A stretch of 11,809 nucleotides of DNA from JAUXEH01 sp965602945 (GTDB lineage: Bacteria > Acidobacteriota > Aminicenantia > Aminicenantales > Aminicenantaceae): NCBI GenBank assembly GCA_965602945.1, contig CBFDBC010000112.1, positions 1 through 11,809 on the forward strand, in the 5' to 3' direction. This document shows positions 1-6,917 of the stretch, piece after piece. Under the pieces are notes generated by a model. That model was not told where the DNA came from, made no database searches, and saw only the letters and a program-made list of their open reading frames with translations. Each line of letters opens with the position of its first letter. Within the stretch, counting starts at the first letter, position 1. The translations under genes were made by a program, and so were the position numbers.

Positions 1-1455
1 GAAACGCGCATAAGCCTTATCCCATTCCCGGACATCCAGGGGCTCGAAGCGATCCAGCGAAAAAGAGCGGCGCACGATCCGGCGGATCTCGGGGATCCCG
101 GACACCGCGCCCAGGCACTGCGCCTGCATCAGGATGTTGCCGGCCGTCGTCGCCTCTGCCGGGCCGGCACTCACCGGTAGTCCGGTGGCATTGGCGGTGA
201 ACTGGTTGAGCACGGCATTCCGGGAGCCGCCTCCGATGACATACAGTTGCGTGATGGACTGGGGAGCCACGGAGCGCAGCTGATCGAGCACGTGCCGGTA
301 TTTCAGTGCCAGGCTCTCCAGGATGCAGCGTGTCACGGCCGCCGCAGAGTCCGGGACAGGCTGGCGGCTCCGGCGGCAGGCCTCCCGGATGGCCCCGGGC
401 ATGTCATCGGGATTCAGAAAGGCTTCGGCATCGGGATCCACCAGGGACCGGAAGGCCGGGGCCTCCTCCGCGGCCAGGACCAGATCTTCGTAGGAGCAGG
501 GATGGTCCCTCTGCCAGGTGCGGCGGCAGGCCTGGAGCAGCCAGAGCCCGCATATGTTTTTGAGGAAGCGGAAGCGCCCGCCCGCTCCCCCCTCGTTGGT
601 GAAATTGAGCTCCAGGGATCTCGGCTCGATGATGGGTTTCTCCACCTCGATCCCCATGAGAGACCAGGTGCCTGAGCTGATGTAGGCCCACTCCTTGCCT
701 TGGGCCGGGACCGCTGCAACCGCGGAGGCGGTGTCATGTGTCGCGACGGCCACGGTGGGGATCTCCCCCAGTCCGGTCGAACGGGCCAGCTCCGGGAGCA
801 GCGTACCCACCACCGTTCCCGGGGGCACAACGGGCTGCATCAGGGAGGGTGAAAGTTCGAGCAGATCCAGAAGCTCGGGTTCCCAGTCCCCGGTCACCGG
901 ATTGTAGAGCTGGGAGGTTGTGGCAGAGGTGAATTCGGTGCTCCGCTTCCCTGTCAGCATGTATGTGAACAGGTCCGGCATAAACAGCAGGTCCCGCGCT
1001 ATGCCCAGCAGGGGAGAGCCGGAAAGCCTCAGGGCATAGAGCTGGAAGAGTGAGTTGAAGGGGAGGAACTGGATCCCGGTCAGGCTGTAGATCCTTTCCC
1101 TGGGGATCCGGCGGAACACCTTGTCCATGACCCCTTCCGTGCGGGGATCCCGGTAGGCGACGGGCAGGTCAAGGAAGGAACCGCCGGGACCCAGGAACCC
1201 GAAATCCACGCCCCAGGTGTCCACCCCCAGGCTTTCCGGAGGGGAAGCGCCCCCCCCGACGCTGAGCCTGAGCGCCTGGTGGATGTCCTCGAACAGGCGG
1301 AAGATGTTCCAGCGCCAATGCCCCAGCAGATGAACCATCCCGTTGGCGAAGCGGGCCTTCTCCTCCAGGATGAGGGTCTGGTCCCGCAGCCGGCCCAGCA
1401 TGGCCCGGCCGCTCTCCGCACCCAGGTCAAACGCCAGGAACGACCGCTCTTGCAT
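1..1455 (-). CDS. rhaB: L-rhamnulokinase (FGGY family), 3' end cut by window edge
   Basis: FGGY-family sugar kinase that phosphorylates L-rhamnulose to L-rhamnulose 1-phosphate with ATP in the cytoplasm, the second step of L-rhamnose catabolism. The frame is open for 485 codons to base 1; E. coli RhaB is 489 aa, so only a few residues should be missing. Visible landmarks match RhaB closely: an N-terminal phosphate-binding segment (FDLGAESGR, residues 9-17), DTWGVDF (79-85), VAYRDPRT (99-106), GIQFLPFNSL (127-136), the catalytic-base segment THDTASAV with Asp241, SSGTWSLMG (about 259-267), NEGGAGGRFRFLKN and the C-terminal GGGSRN. The start is ATG at 1455, preceded by GAGGTGAG (1461-1468) five bases upstream. 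A run of eight G on the coding strand (1250-1257) does not break the frame, because family similarity continues on both sides. It is divergent from the URO-D-like gene and may share control with it. Rhamnulokinase is favoured over other FGGY kinases because similarity to RhaB spans the whole length. Confidence 0.93.
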   Translation of the reverse strand, partial: MQERSFLAFDLGAESGRAMLGRLRDQTLILEEKARFANGMVHLLGHWRWNIFRLFEDIHQALRLSVGGGASPPESLGVDTWGVDFGFLGPGGSFLDLPVAYRDPRTEGVMDKVFRRIPRERIYSLTGIQFLPFNSLFQLYALRLSGSPLLGIARDLLFMPDLFTYMLTGKRSTEFTSATTSQLYNPVTGDWEPELLDLLELSPSLMQPVVPPGTVVGTLLPELARSTGLGEIPTVAVATHDTASAVAAVPAQGKEWAYISSGTWSLMGIEVEKPIIEPRSLELNFTNEGGAGGRFRFLKNICGLWLLQACRRTWQRDHPCSYEDLVLAAEEAPAFRSLVDPDAEAFLNPDDMPGAIREACRRSRQPVPDSAAAVTRCILESLALKYRHVLDQLRSVAPQSITQLYVIGGGSRNAVLNQFTANATGLPVSAGPAEATTAGNILMQAQCLGAVSGIPEIRRIVRRSFSLDRFEPLDVREWDKAYARF

Positions 1456-1479
1456 GTGCACTCACCTCGCCAGCATCCA

Positions 1480-1506
1480 ATTATCATACTCCTTCATTTG
1501 AGTCAA
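1480..1506 (-). promoter_or_regulatory. Candidate sigma70-type promoter for rhaB
   Basis: On the minus strand, TTGACT (1501-1506) and GATAAT (1480-1485) are separated by 15 bp. Both hexamers are close to consensus but the spacing is shorter than the optimal 17. The predicted start of transcription is near 1473, giving a short leader that still contains the GAGGTGAG ribosome-binding site. An 11-bp dyad, TTTGA-G-TCAAA (1497-1507), overlaps the -35 box and could be a regulator site. Seen by eye only. Confidence 0.4.
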
Positions 1507-1532
1507 ACCGGGAGGCATCCATTAGGGAAGCA

Positions 1533-1545
1533 AGTCGTAGCGACT
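1533..1545. promoter_or_regulatory. 13-bp dyad AGTCG-TAG-CGACT, possible operator
   Basis: Perfect 5-bp arms around a 3-bp centre, in the divergent spacer about 30 bp upstream of the rhaB -35 box. It has the size of a regulator half-site pair. A regulator is not identifiable, and dyads this short can occur by chance. Confidence 0.25.
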
Positions 1546-1595
1546 CAGTAAACTCCCGCCTCTCTAAAAGATTCACTGCTGTTGAGGGAATTGTG

Positions 1596-1625
1596 TTGAG
1601 TATGGCCGGAAAGAGCGGCGAAAAT
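1596..1625 (+). promoter_or_regulatory. Candidate promoter for the URO-D-like gene
   Basis: TTGAGT (1596-1601) and GAAAAT (1620-1625) are spaced by 18 bp, each matching four of six consensus positions. Predicted transcription start is about 1632, directly before the TGCAA/TTGCA dyad. That geometry suits a repressed promoter. Weak evidence. Confidence 0.28.
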
Positions 1626-1633
1626 GAGTTTGC

Positions 1634-1648
1634 TGCAAATCGCTTGCA
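1634..1648. promoter_or_regulatory. LacI-type operator-like dyad TGCAA-N5-TTGCA
   Basis: The 15-bp element TGCAAATCGCTTGCA has perfect 5-bp arms. LacI/GalR-family operators of sugar regulators commonly have TGCAA..TTGCA-like arms, usually around an even CG centre; this one has a 5-bp centre (ATCGC), so the fit is not exact. It lies 42 bp before the start of the URO-D-like gene and at the predicted transcription start. The rhamnulokinase neighbour makes a sugar-responsive repressor plausible. No regulator gene is in the window. Confidence 0.35.
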
Positions 1649-1689
1649 TTTGAAGTTCTCCTCGCTCATCATGACTGAAAGGAGTCCTG

Positions 1690-2748
1690 ATGCCCAAGGA
1701 GACGATGACACCCGAGGAAAGATGGGGGGCCGTGATGTCCGGCCGGAAACCGGACCGCATCCCCATGGATTACTGGGGGACGGACGAAACCACCACCATG
1801 CTCCTGGGCCATCTCGGGTGCGCCGACCTGCGCGAAATGCTGGAGATTCTCCACATCGATTTCCTGGCCAAGGTCGAGCCCGACTACTGCGGCCCTCCGC
1901 TTCCCCCGGATCAGGATGTGTACGGCTGCCGCTACAGGGATGTGGATTACGGACGGGGTGTTTACCGGGAATGCGTGTCCCACCCTCTGGCTGATTACGC
2001 ATCCGTGGATGAGATCCGGGAAGGATACACCTGGCCGGATCCGGACTGGTGGGACTATGGGCGGATCAAAGCCCAGGCCGAGTCTTTCAGGCCGTATCCC
2101 ATCAAGGGGGGCGAATACGAGCCTCTCCTGACCTACAAATACCTGCGGGGCGAAGAGCAGGCCTACCTCGACCTCCTCATGCATCCGGACATGGTCCACT
2201 TCTGTCTCGACAAGCTGATGGATCTCAGCCGGGAGCAGATCGTCCGGACCTACGAACAGATTCCGGGAGAAGTGATGTTCACGTATGTGGCCGAAGACAT
2301 GGGGGGGCAGGATGACCTGCTCATCTCACCCGACCACATCCGCGAGTACCTGCTTCCCCGCATACGAAGCATCATCGATCTGGTCCACGGGGCGGGTGTT
2401 CATGTCTTTCATCACAACGACGGCAGCATCCGTCCCATCATCCCGGACATGCTGGAAGCGGGGATCGATCTTCTCAACCCGATCCAGTGGACCTGCGGCG
2501 GAATGGACCGGAAAGAGCTCAAGCAGAGTTTCGGTGAACGGGTAGTGTTCCACGGCGCCATGGACAACCAGCACACGCTCCCCTTTGGTTCGATCGCAGA
2601 TGTTCAGCAGGAGGTCCTGGACAACCTGGACCTGCTGGGGAAGGACGGCCGGTTCGTGCTGGCCCCCTGTCACATGATCCAGTCTCTCACTCCACCGGAA
2701 AACGTGGTCGCCATGTACCGGGCCGGATACGAGAACGGCTGGTTTTGA
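1690..2748 (+). CDS. Uroporphyrinogen-decarboxylase-superfamily protein (URO-D/MtaA-like), not HemE
   Basis: A 352-residue cytoplasmic protein of the URO-D superfamily, which includes haem-pathway decarboxylase HemE and corrinoid-linked methyltransferases such as MtaA and CmuA. Start ATG 1690 follows AAAGGAG (1678-1684) by five bases. The N-terminus has the family opening TPEERWGAVMSGRKPDRIP (residues 7-25). Later segments include AEDMGGQDDLLISP (201-214), FHHNDGSI (240-247), GIDLLNPIQW (258-267), FHGAMDNQ (287-294) and LAPCHMIQ (324-331). In MtaA-type methyltransferases zinc is bound by His-X-Cys plus a distal Cys. Here a His (241 or 242) and a distal Cys327 are present, but the middle Cys is replaced by Asn243 or Asp244. 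The HemE N-terminal RQAGRY-type motif is absent, so haem synthesis is unlikely. The divergent partner is rhaB, suggesting a role linked to sugar metabolism, possibly demethylation or decarboxylation of a sugar-derived compound; this is inference. The exact reaction is unknown. Confidence 0.85.
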   Translation: MPKETMTPEERWGAVMSGRKPDRIPMDYWGTDETTTMLLGHLGCADLREMLEILHIDFLAKVEPDYCGPPLPPDQDVYGCRYRDVDYGRGVYRECVSHPLADYASVDEIREGYTWPDPDWWDYGRIKAQAESFRPYPIKGGEYEPLLTYKYLRGEEQAYLDLLMHPDMVHFCLDKLMDLSREQIVRTYEQIPGEVMFTYVAEDMGGQDDLLISPDHIREYLLPRIRSIIDLVHGAGVHVFHHNDGSIRPIIPDMLEAGIDLLNPIQWTCGGMDRKELKQSFGERVVFHGAMDNQHTLPFGSIADVQQEVLDNLDLLGKDGRFVLAPCHMIQSLTPPENVVAMYRAGYENGWF

Positions 2749-2749
2749 C

Positions 2750-2766
2750 GGGGTCAGGCTGACCCC
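2750..2766. terminator. Perfect 17-bp palindrome between convergent genes, possible bidirectional terminator
   Basis: GGGGTCAG-G-CTGACCCC has 8-bp perfect arms. It begins one base after the stop region of the URO-D-like gene (TGA 2746-2748) and ends one base before the stop codon of the convergent propeller gene (TAA at 2770-2768). It can form a GC-rich hairpin in either transcript. No T-run follows on either strand, so it is not a classical intrinsic terminator. It may instead stabilise 3' ends or be a REP-like element. Confidence 0.45.
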
Positions 2767-2767
2767 A

Positions 2768-4930
2768 TTAGAATTCGGTGCGGTGGACACCCACGTTGCC
2801 GTGCTCATCTACGACCTTCACCGTGACCATGTTGTCCGCTCCGGAGGGAAGCGTCAGGCTGACCTCGAACTGCTCCTGGCGGCCGTCACAGATTCCATCC
2901 ACAGGGGCGGCGATGCGCCACTCGTCGGGACGGATCAGGTACCGGACCTCTTTGATGCGGGAAAAGCTGTCCTGAGCCGTGAACTGGAGGGACAGCCGTG
3001 AGCCGCTCCGCGTGGCCTGGAATCCGCTGATCACGGGCAGGGAATTGTCGATCACGAAGTGCCGGCTGATCTTCTCGGTCTTCAGCTCCCTGCCGGCGGG
3101 ATTGGAAGGGCCGTCGTGGGCCTCGAGCTTCAGCTCATACTCTCCGTCAGGCAGCGTCAGTGTCTCGAACGCGAAGACCTTCTGGGTGACGGAAGACTTG
3201 AGCAGCCTCCAGTCGCCCTCCTGCCGTTCCCTTATTGACAGGTCGTAAAGCAGGTGATCGCCGTTCTCATCCCGGGCATCCCATATCACGGTCTGATACC
3301 CTTTGCGCTCGGTCTTCTTCGCCATGGCTAAGCTGGAGGCACCCTTTTGCGCCGCGGCTTTGGCCGCAGGGCCGGGATTCAGGCCCAGGATCGGGTCAGC
3401 CTGCGGCGGGGACTCCAGGAAGATCGTATTCACAGGCAGGATCTCCAGCATGGAGATGACCGGTGCCACATTTGTCTGCTGGTAGAAGAGGGAGACCTTC
3501 CCGATCTCGGGAGAGATCCGGCCGGCATCTGTCTTGAACAGGATCTTGAACTGGAGGTACCGGGCGGCGGGATTGAGGATCTGCTCACCGGGGCTGTTTC
3601 CATAGGGTGGCGACCAGTTGCTCCAGGTGGTGCCGGGCTGATCGGAGTTGCCGCTCCGGGTCTGAAGCTGGATCGTGGTCCCCCTGGGAAGGGCCGCATC
3701 CCATTCGATCCGCCCCCAGGAGGAGAGAAGCCCGGCGTCGAAGACCTCGCTGGTGTACTCTCCCCGGTCCCTCTGATCGGGATGCAGGAGGCTCAGGTGG
3801 GGTGGATTGTTGGCCAGGCTGTAGATCTGCGAATCCCCCTTGAGCAGGGTGAATACCTGCTCGGATTCCTTCTGAAGCAGAAGCGAGATCTTTTCTTCCC
3901 GGTCCGCGGCATAGATCCGGCCCCGGTTCCCGGTGCCGAAGATGATGCGCTTCCGGAGATTGTCCCAGAGAAGAGTATAGATGATGTCTTCCTCGGAAGA
4001 CCATATCTTCTTGGCTATGCCGTCGGAGCCGATGCGGAAGAGGGCTCCGGGCTGCTTCAGTCCGCCCGTCTCGGGTTCCGAAGGAGCTACGCCCTGAGGG
4101 GTCACGGTGATGGCCACATCGGGCACAACGGCCACTCCGGCGGGTGTGTCGGGCGCTTTGGAGGCCGGACGAACAACCTTGCCCCCTGCGGCCATGTAGA
4201 TCGCCTCCTGATCATCCAGGGCTATGGCCCGGATCTCGTCGAAAGGCGATTCATAGAGTATCTCGGGCGCCTTGCCTCTCGCCAGCCGGTACAGCCGGCC
4301 CTTGCCGCCGCTGCCGGCCAGGATCTCCCCCTGCGCCGTTTTCGTCAGGCAGAGGATGTGGTTCTCTTCGGCTTTGAGCCACTCCGATCCATCCCCCTGC
4401 GGGCTGATGGTGTAGACCGCGCCGTTCTCTCCGACCGCGGCCAGCAGGAGGTTGTCATCCATGAACTCCAGGTCCCAGATGTACCGCTCCTCAGGATCGA
4501 AAAAAGGCTCGCCCGCCATGGGCGCCGTGATCTTGTAGATCTTGCCGTTGGGCGAGGTCCCGGCATAGAGATGCCCGCGGGAGTCCTGTGCCAGGCAGTA
4601 AACATCCATTTCCGGTGTATGGAAATAGAGTTCCGACTTCCCCTCCCGGTCGATCTTGTAGATGTTGCCGCCGTGCCCGGTCCCCAGGAAGACGTTTCCG
4701 TCCCGGTCCCTGAGAGCACACAGGTAGAATTCCTCCAGGGGCCCCTGCCATACCACTTCCCTGGGGGCCAGCGACAGGATCCCCGCATACGAAACCGAGA
4801 TACCGTCGAACTTTCCCTTGAGGAACTGTTCCAGGCGGAGGAGCTGCCAACTGCGCGGGGTCACGGCTTCCACAGAGACAGCGCTGAAAATCATAAGGGC
4901 AATGCCCAGGACGGTCAGTCTCTTTATCAT
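2768..4930 (-). CDS. Secreted beta-propeller protein with C-terminal beta-sandwich domains
   Basis: A 720-residue exported protein of unknown function. Residues 1-22 form a signal peptide (MIKRLTVLGIALMIF core). About seven propeller-type repeats follow (roughly 66-385), each with a pattern like aLxxxxxGxxxxGTxxxGxIYxI, for example GTGHGGNIYKI (83-93), GTSPNGKIYKI (124-134), GSGGKGRLYRL (206-216) and GTGNRGRIYA (332-341). The fifth repeat is split by a Pro/Val-rich insert (about 251-294). A jelly-roll-like segment follows (SEVFDAG...YLQFKILF...SPEIGKVSLFY, 394-483), then an Ala/Lys-rich linker (about 515-545) and two Ig/FnIII-like segments to the end. Start: an ATG at 4969 would overlap the preceding stop (ATGA), but ATG 4930 has AAGGAG (4937-4942) six bases upstream and begins exactly at the signal peptide, so it is preferred. 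It lies 35 bp after the S55-like gene, probably in the same operon. Propellers like this usually bind proteins or glycans; no catalytic motif is seen. Confidence 0.85.
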   Translation of the reverse strand: MIKRLTVLGIALMIFSAVSVEAVTPRSWQLLRLEQFLKGKFDGISVSYAGILSLAPREVVWQGPLEEFYLCALRDRDGNVFLGTGHGGNIYKIDREGKSELYFHTPEMDVYCLAQDSRGHLYAGTSPNGKIYKITAPMAGEPFFDPEERYIWDLEFMDDNLLLAAVGENGAVYTISPQGDGSEWLKAEENHILCLTKTAQGEILAGSGGKGRLYRLARGKAPEILYESPFDEIRAIALDDQEAIYMAAGGKVVRPASKAPDTPAGVAVVPDVAITVTPQGVAPSEPETGGLKQPGALFRIGSDGIAKKIWSSEEDIIYTLLWDNLRKRIIFGTGNRGRIYAADREEKISLLLQKESEQVFTLLKGDSQIYSLANNPPHLSLLHPDQRDRGEYTSEVFDAGLLSSWGRIEWDAALPRGTTIQLQTRSGNSDQPGTTWSNWSPPYGNSPGEQILNPAARYLQFKILFKTDAGRISPEIGKVSLFYQQTNVAPVISMLEILPVNTIFLESPPQADPILGLNPGPAAKAAAQKGASSLAMAKKTERKGYQTVIWDARDENGDHLLYDLSIRERQEGDWRLLKSSVTQKVFAFETLTLPDGEYELKLEAHDGPSNPAGRELKTEKISRHFVIDNSLPVISGFQATRSGSRLSLQFTAQDSFSRIKEVRYLIRPDEWRIAAPVDGICDGRQEQFEVSLTLPSGADNMVTVKVVDEHGNVGVHRTEF

Positions 4931-4965
4931 CTTCCACTCCTTCTTTTTTCCGATGGTATCAATCA

Positions 4966-6789
4966 TCATTTGATCTTCACCGGGATTATGGTCGCACCCT
5001 GGAACACGGAGGGGACCCTCACCTGTATCTGGAACAGTGTCGAGCGGGTCAAGTCGGTGGGTGCCGAGCTGGCGGCCCGGGGCGAGGCGAACATGGATTT
5101 CATGGATGGCGGCAGGTTGGGCATCTCCTCCCCTTTCAGGAACAGGCCGGGTTTCTCCGCCACGATCTTAATGTAGATACGGTTGTTCTTGCGCAGGTTG
5201 CCCAGCATCCGGACCATCTGGTCCAGGCTGCGCGGGATGAAACCGGCGCTCTGGTACTGTGCTCGTTCGAACTGCTGCAGGCTGAGCGTATCCGATACGA
5301 TCAGGTAGAACTCCGATCCGGGCGGGAGCGCGGGCGCGGGGATCACACCTTCCTGGACGTGGCCGCCACCCCGAAAATTGCGGATGAAGATCTTGATCTG
5401 GATGAGCTCCCCCGGCGAGACATCGTATTTATCGAGCAGCACCTTTTCCAGGTAGGACATGCGGACGTCCTCGGTGGCCGCGAACTTGAGGTCCACCCGG
5501 TGGATGGTCAGGTCCGTGAACTCGTTGTTGGTCAGGAAAAACGCCACGGATGTGATCATGTTGACACAGCTGCCGATGGCGCTGTCGAAAGTCCCGGAAA
5601 ACAGGTCCTCCATCTGGATGCTCATGCCGTTCTCCAGGTAGATGGTCCCCATGAATTCCAGCGAAAGGTCAGCCGAGGATCGCTCCTCGGCCAGCATCAG
5701 GCTGGTCACGGCGGTGTTGAGCAGGAAAGGCGTCAGGAGCTTATCGTCCGCAACATTGAGTTTGTAGGTCTTGATATCCGTCTCAGAATGGAGCAGCTCG
5801 ATGTTGACCGGGATCATCCGGGGCGGACTCCCCAGCTCGCCCAGCACGCCGGACGCACGGTCCTGGACGAAGCGCCCCACCTGGATCGTGGAAACGGCCA
5901 GTTTCTGGGAGACGTTCAGGCTGGGCAGCACACCGATGACATCGGCCTTGGCCATGGCGAAATCCACTGCGCCCAGGTTGTACATGGGGTGGCCGAACGC
6001 CAGGACCTTGTTCCCGTTCACATAGGTCACGGTCCCCGTGGCCCCCATGTTGAGGTCGCCCGTTATGAACTGAACACCCACGGCGTCCCCGGGTTTGAGG
6101 CCGGGCTGCGGCAGTGATATCTCCTCCTGGGACCTGGTATGAAAGCTCGAGCTCACAGGAAGGAATCCCAGGCGGGAGAAATAACCTTTGTTCTTTTCGA
6201 AGGCCAGTGGAGAAAACCCGGAAAAAACCAGGGGCATCTTCATCGGTACCAGGGATTGGCCCTCGTACACGGCGGGCTCCATCCCATCGAACACATGCGC
6301 ATGGATGGAAAAAAGTTCCTCCAGAGTCATGTATTTCTGGATGGGTCTGGGATCGCTGTAGAGAGACCTGGAGGTCTCCTTGTTCTCGATGGCCAGCATC
6401 TCCTCGATGGGTGTGATCCCGGCGATGGGCGCGGTGGAGAACGGGAAGCTGTATGCCACGGCTCCCACGATCTTGCCGTCGATATAGACCGGGCTCCCGC
6501 TCATGCCCTGGGCCACGCCTTCCCGATCCAGCCGCTCGCTGCGCAGCCTGGCCAGGATCATGCTCTTCTTGGGCCCCACGCTGGCGTCGTTTCTGAGCAC
6601 TCCCAGGATCTCTACGTCGAATTCCTCCTGGGTCGAACCCTGGAAAACGCTTCGTCCCTTGCCCGTCATACCGGCCCGGACCTGGTCTACCGGAAGGATC
6701 TGCTGGGCCGGCGTCGAGCCGGCCGTCAGGATCACACCCGCCAGAAAAAAGGCCGACATCCACATCCTACGATCGTTATATTTCATCAT
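4966..6789 (-). CDS. SpoIVB peptidase S55-like exported protein, halves apparently in permuted order
   Basis: A 607-residue protein with an N-terminal signal peptide (hydrophobic core about 12-24, likely cleavage near TPA-QQ, 26-30). Residues 55-135 resemble the C-terminal half of SpoIVB: EEFDVEI (55-61), then the nucleophile motif GMSGSP (95-100, probable Ser97) and DGKIVGAVAY (104-113). Residues 230-280 resemble the SpoIVB region holding its catalytic His: GATGTVTYVNGNKVLAFGHP (249-268, His267). In SpoIVB the His segment comes before the Ser segment, so the order here is reversed. The C-terminal half (about 300-607) is beta-rich without a motif I recognise. It may be a periplasmic serine protease or a non-catalytic relative. 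Start: ATG 6789 lacks a strong ribosome-binding site; ATG 6786 or the ATG for Met9 (6765) are alternatives that keep the signal peptide. It is followed 35 bp later by the propeller protein, a likely partner. Confidence 0.85.
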   Translation of the reverse strand: MMKYNDRRMWMSAFFLAGVILTAGSTPAQQILPVDQVRAGMTGKGRSVFQGSTQEEFDVEILGVLRNDASVGPKKSMILARLRSERLDREGVAQGMSGSPVYIDGKIVGAVAYSFPFSTAPIAGITPIEEMLAIENKETSRSLYSDPRPIQKYMTLEELFSIHAHVFDGMEPAVYEGQSLVPMKMPLVFSGFSPLAFEKNKGYFSRLGFLPVSSSFHTRSQEEISLPQPGLKPGDAVGVQFITGDLNMGATGTVTYVNGNKVLAFGHPMYNLGAVDFAMAKADVIGVLPSLNVSQKLAVSTIQVGRFVQDRASGVLGELGSPPRMIPVNIELLHSETDIKTYKLNVADDKLLTPFLLNTAVTSLMLAEERSSADLSLEFMGTIYLENGMSIQMEDLFSGTFDSAIGSCVNMITSVAFFLTNNEFTDLTIHRVDLKFAATEDVRMSYLEKVLLDKYDVSPGELIQIKIFIRNFRGGGHVQEGVIPAPALPPGSEFYLIVSDTLSLQQFERAQYQSAGFIPRSLDQMVRMLGNLRKNNRIYIKIVAEKPGLFLKGEEMPNLPPSMKSMFASPRAASSAPTDLTRSTLFQIQVRVPSVFQGATIIPVKIK

Positions 6790-6917
6790 ATTTTTTCTAC
6801 CCTAGAGGATCACCCTTATGCAGAAAGATTCGATTGTCATGGGATATCTCGGGTGAGAGCCTATCTTTTCTTTGGATCCAACATCTGTATAACCGGCCGG
6901 CGCTGATATCGTTGCAG

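Noticed and set aside
1250..1257. Run of eight G (coding strand) in rhaB as a possible frameshift or slippery site
   Set aside because: RhaB similarity continues in one frame on both sides, so there is no evidence of a frameshift.
1690..2748. Annotation of the URO-D-like gene as haem-pathway hemE
   Set aside because: The HemE N-terminal substrate-binding motif is absent, and the context is a sugar kinase rather than tetrapyrrole genes.
2753..2864. Exact 12-bp repeat GTCAGGCTGACC at 2753 and 2853, exactly 100 bp apart
   Set aside because: The second copy is within the propeller coding sequence, and a few chance 12-mer repeats are expected in a window of this size.
3347..5176. A 609-codon plus-strand open frame opposite the propeller gene
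   Set aside because: It is antisense to a gene with signal peptide, repeats and a ribosome-binding site. Its composition (Gly/Pro/Arg/Asp-rich, no domain pattern) is typical of a shadow frame in GC-rich DNA.
5783..6763. A 326-codon minus-strand frame inside the S55-like gene
   Set aside because: It is in another frame of the same strand as a gene with a signal peptide and the GMSGSP and FGHP motifs. The alternative translation is Gly/Arg-rich low complexity.
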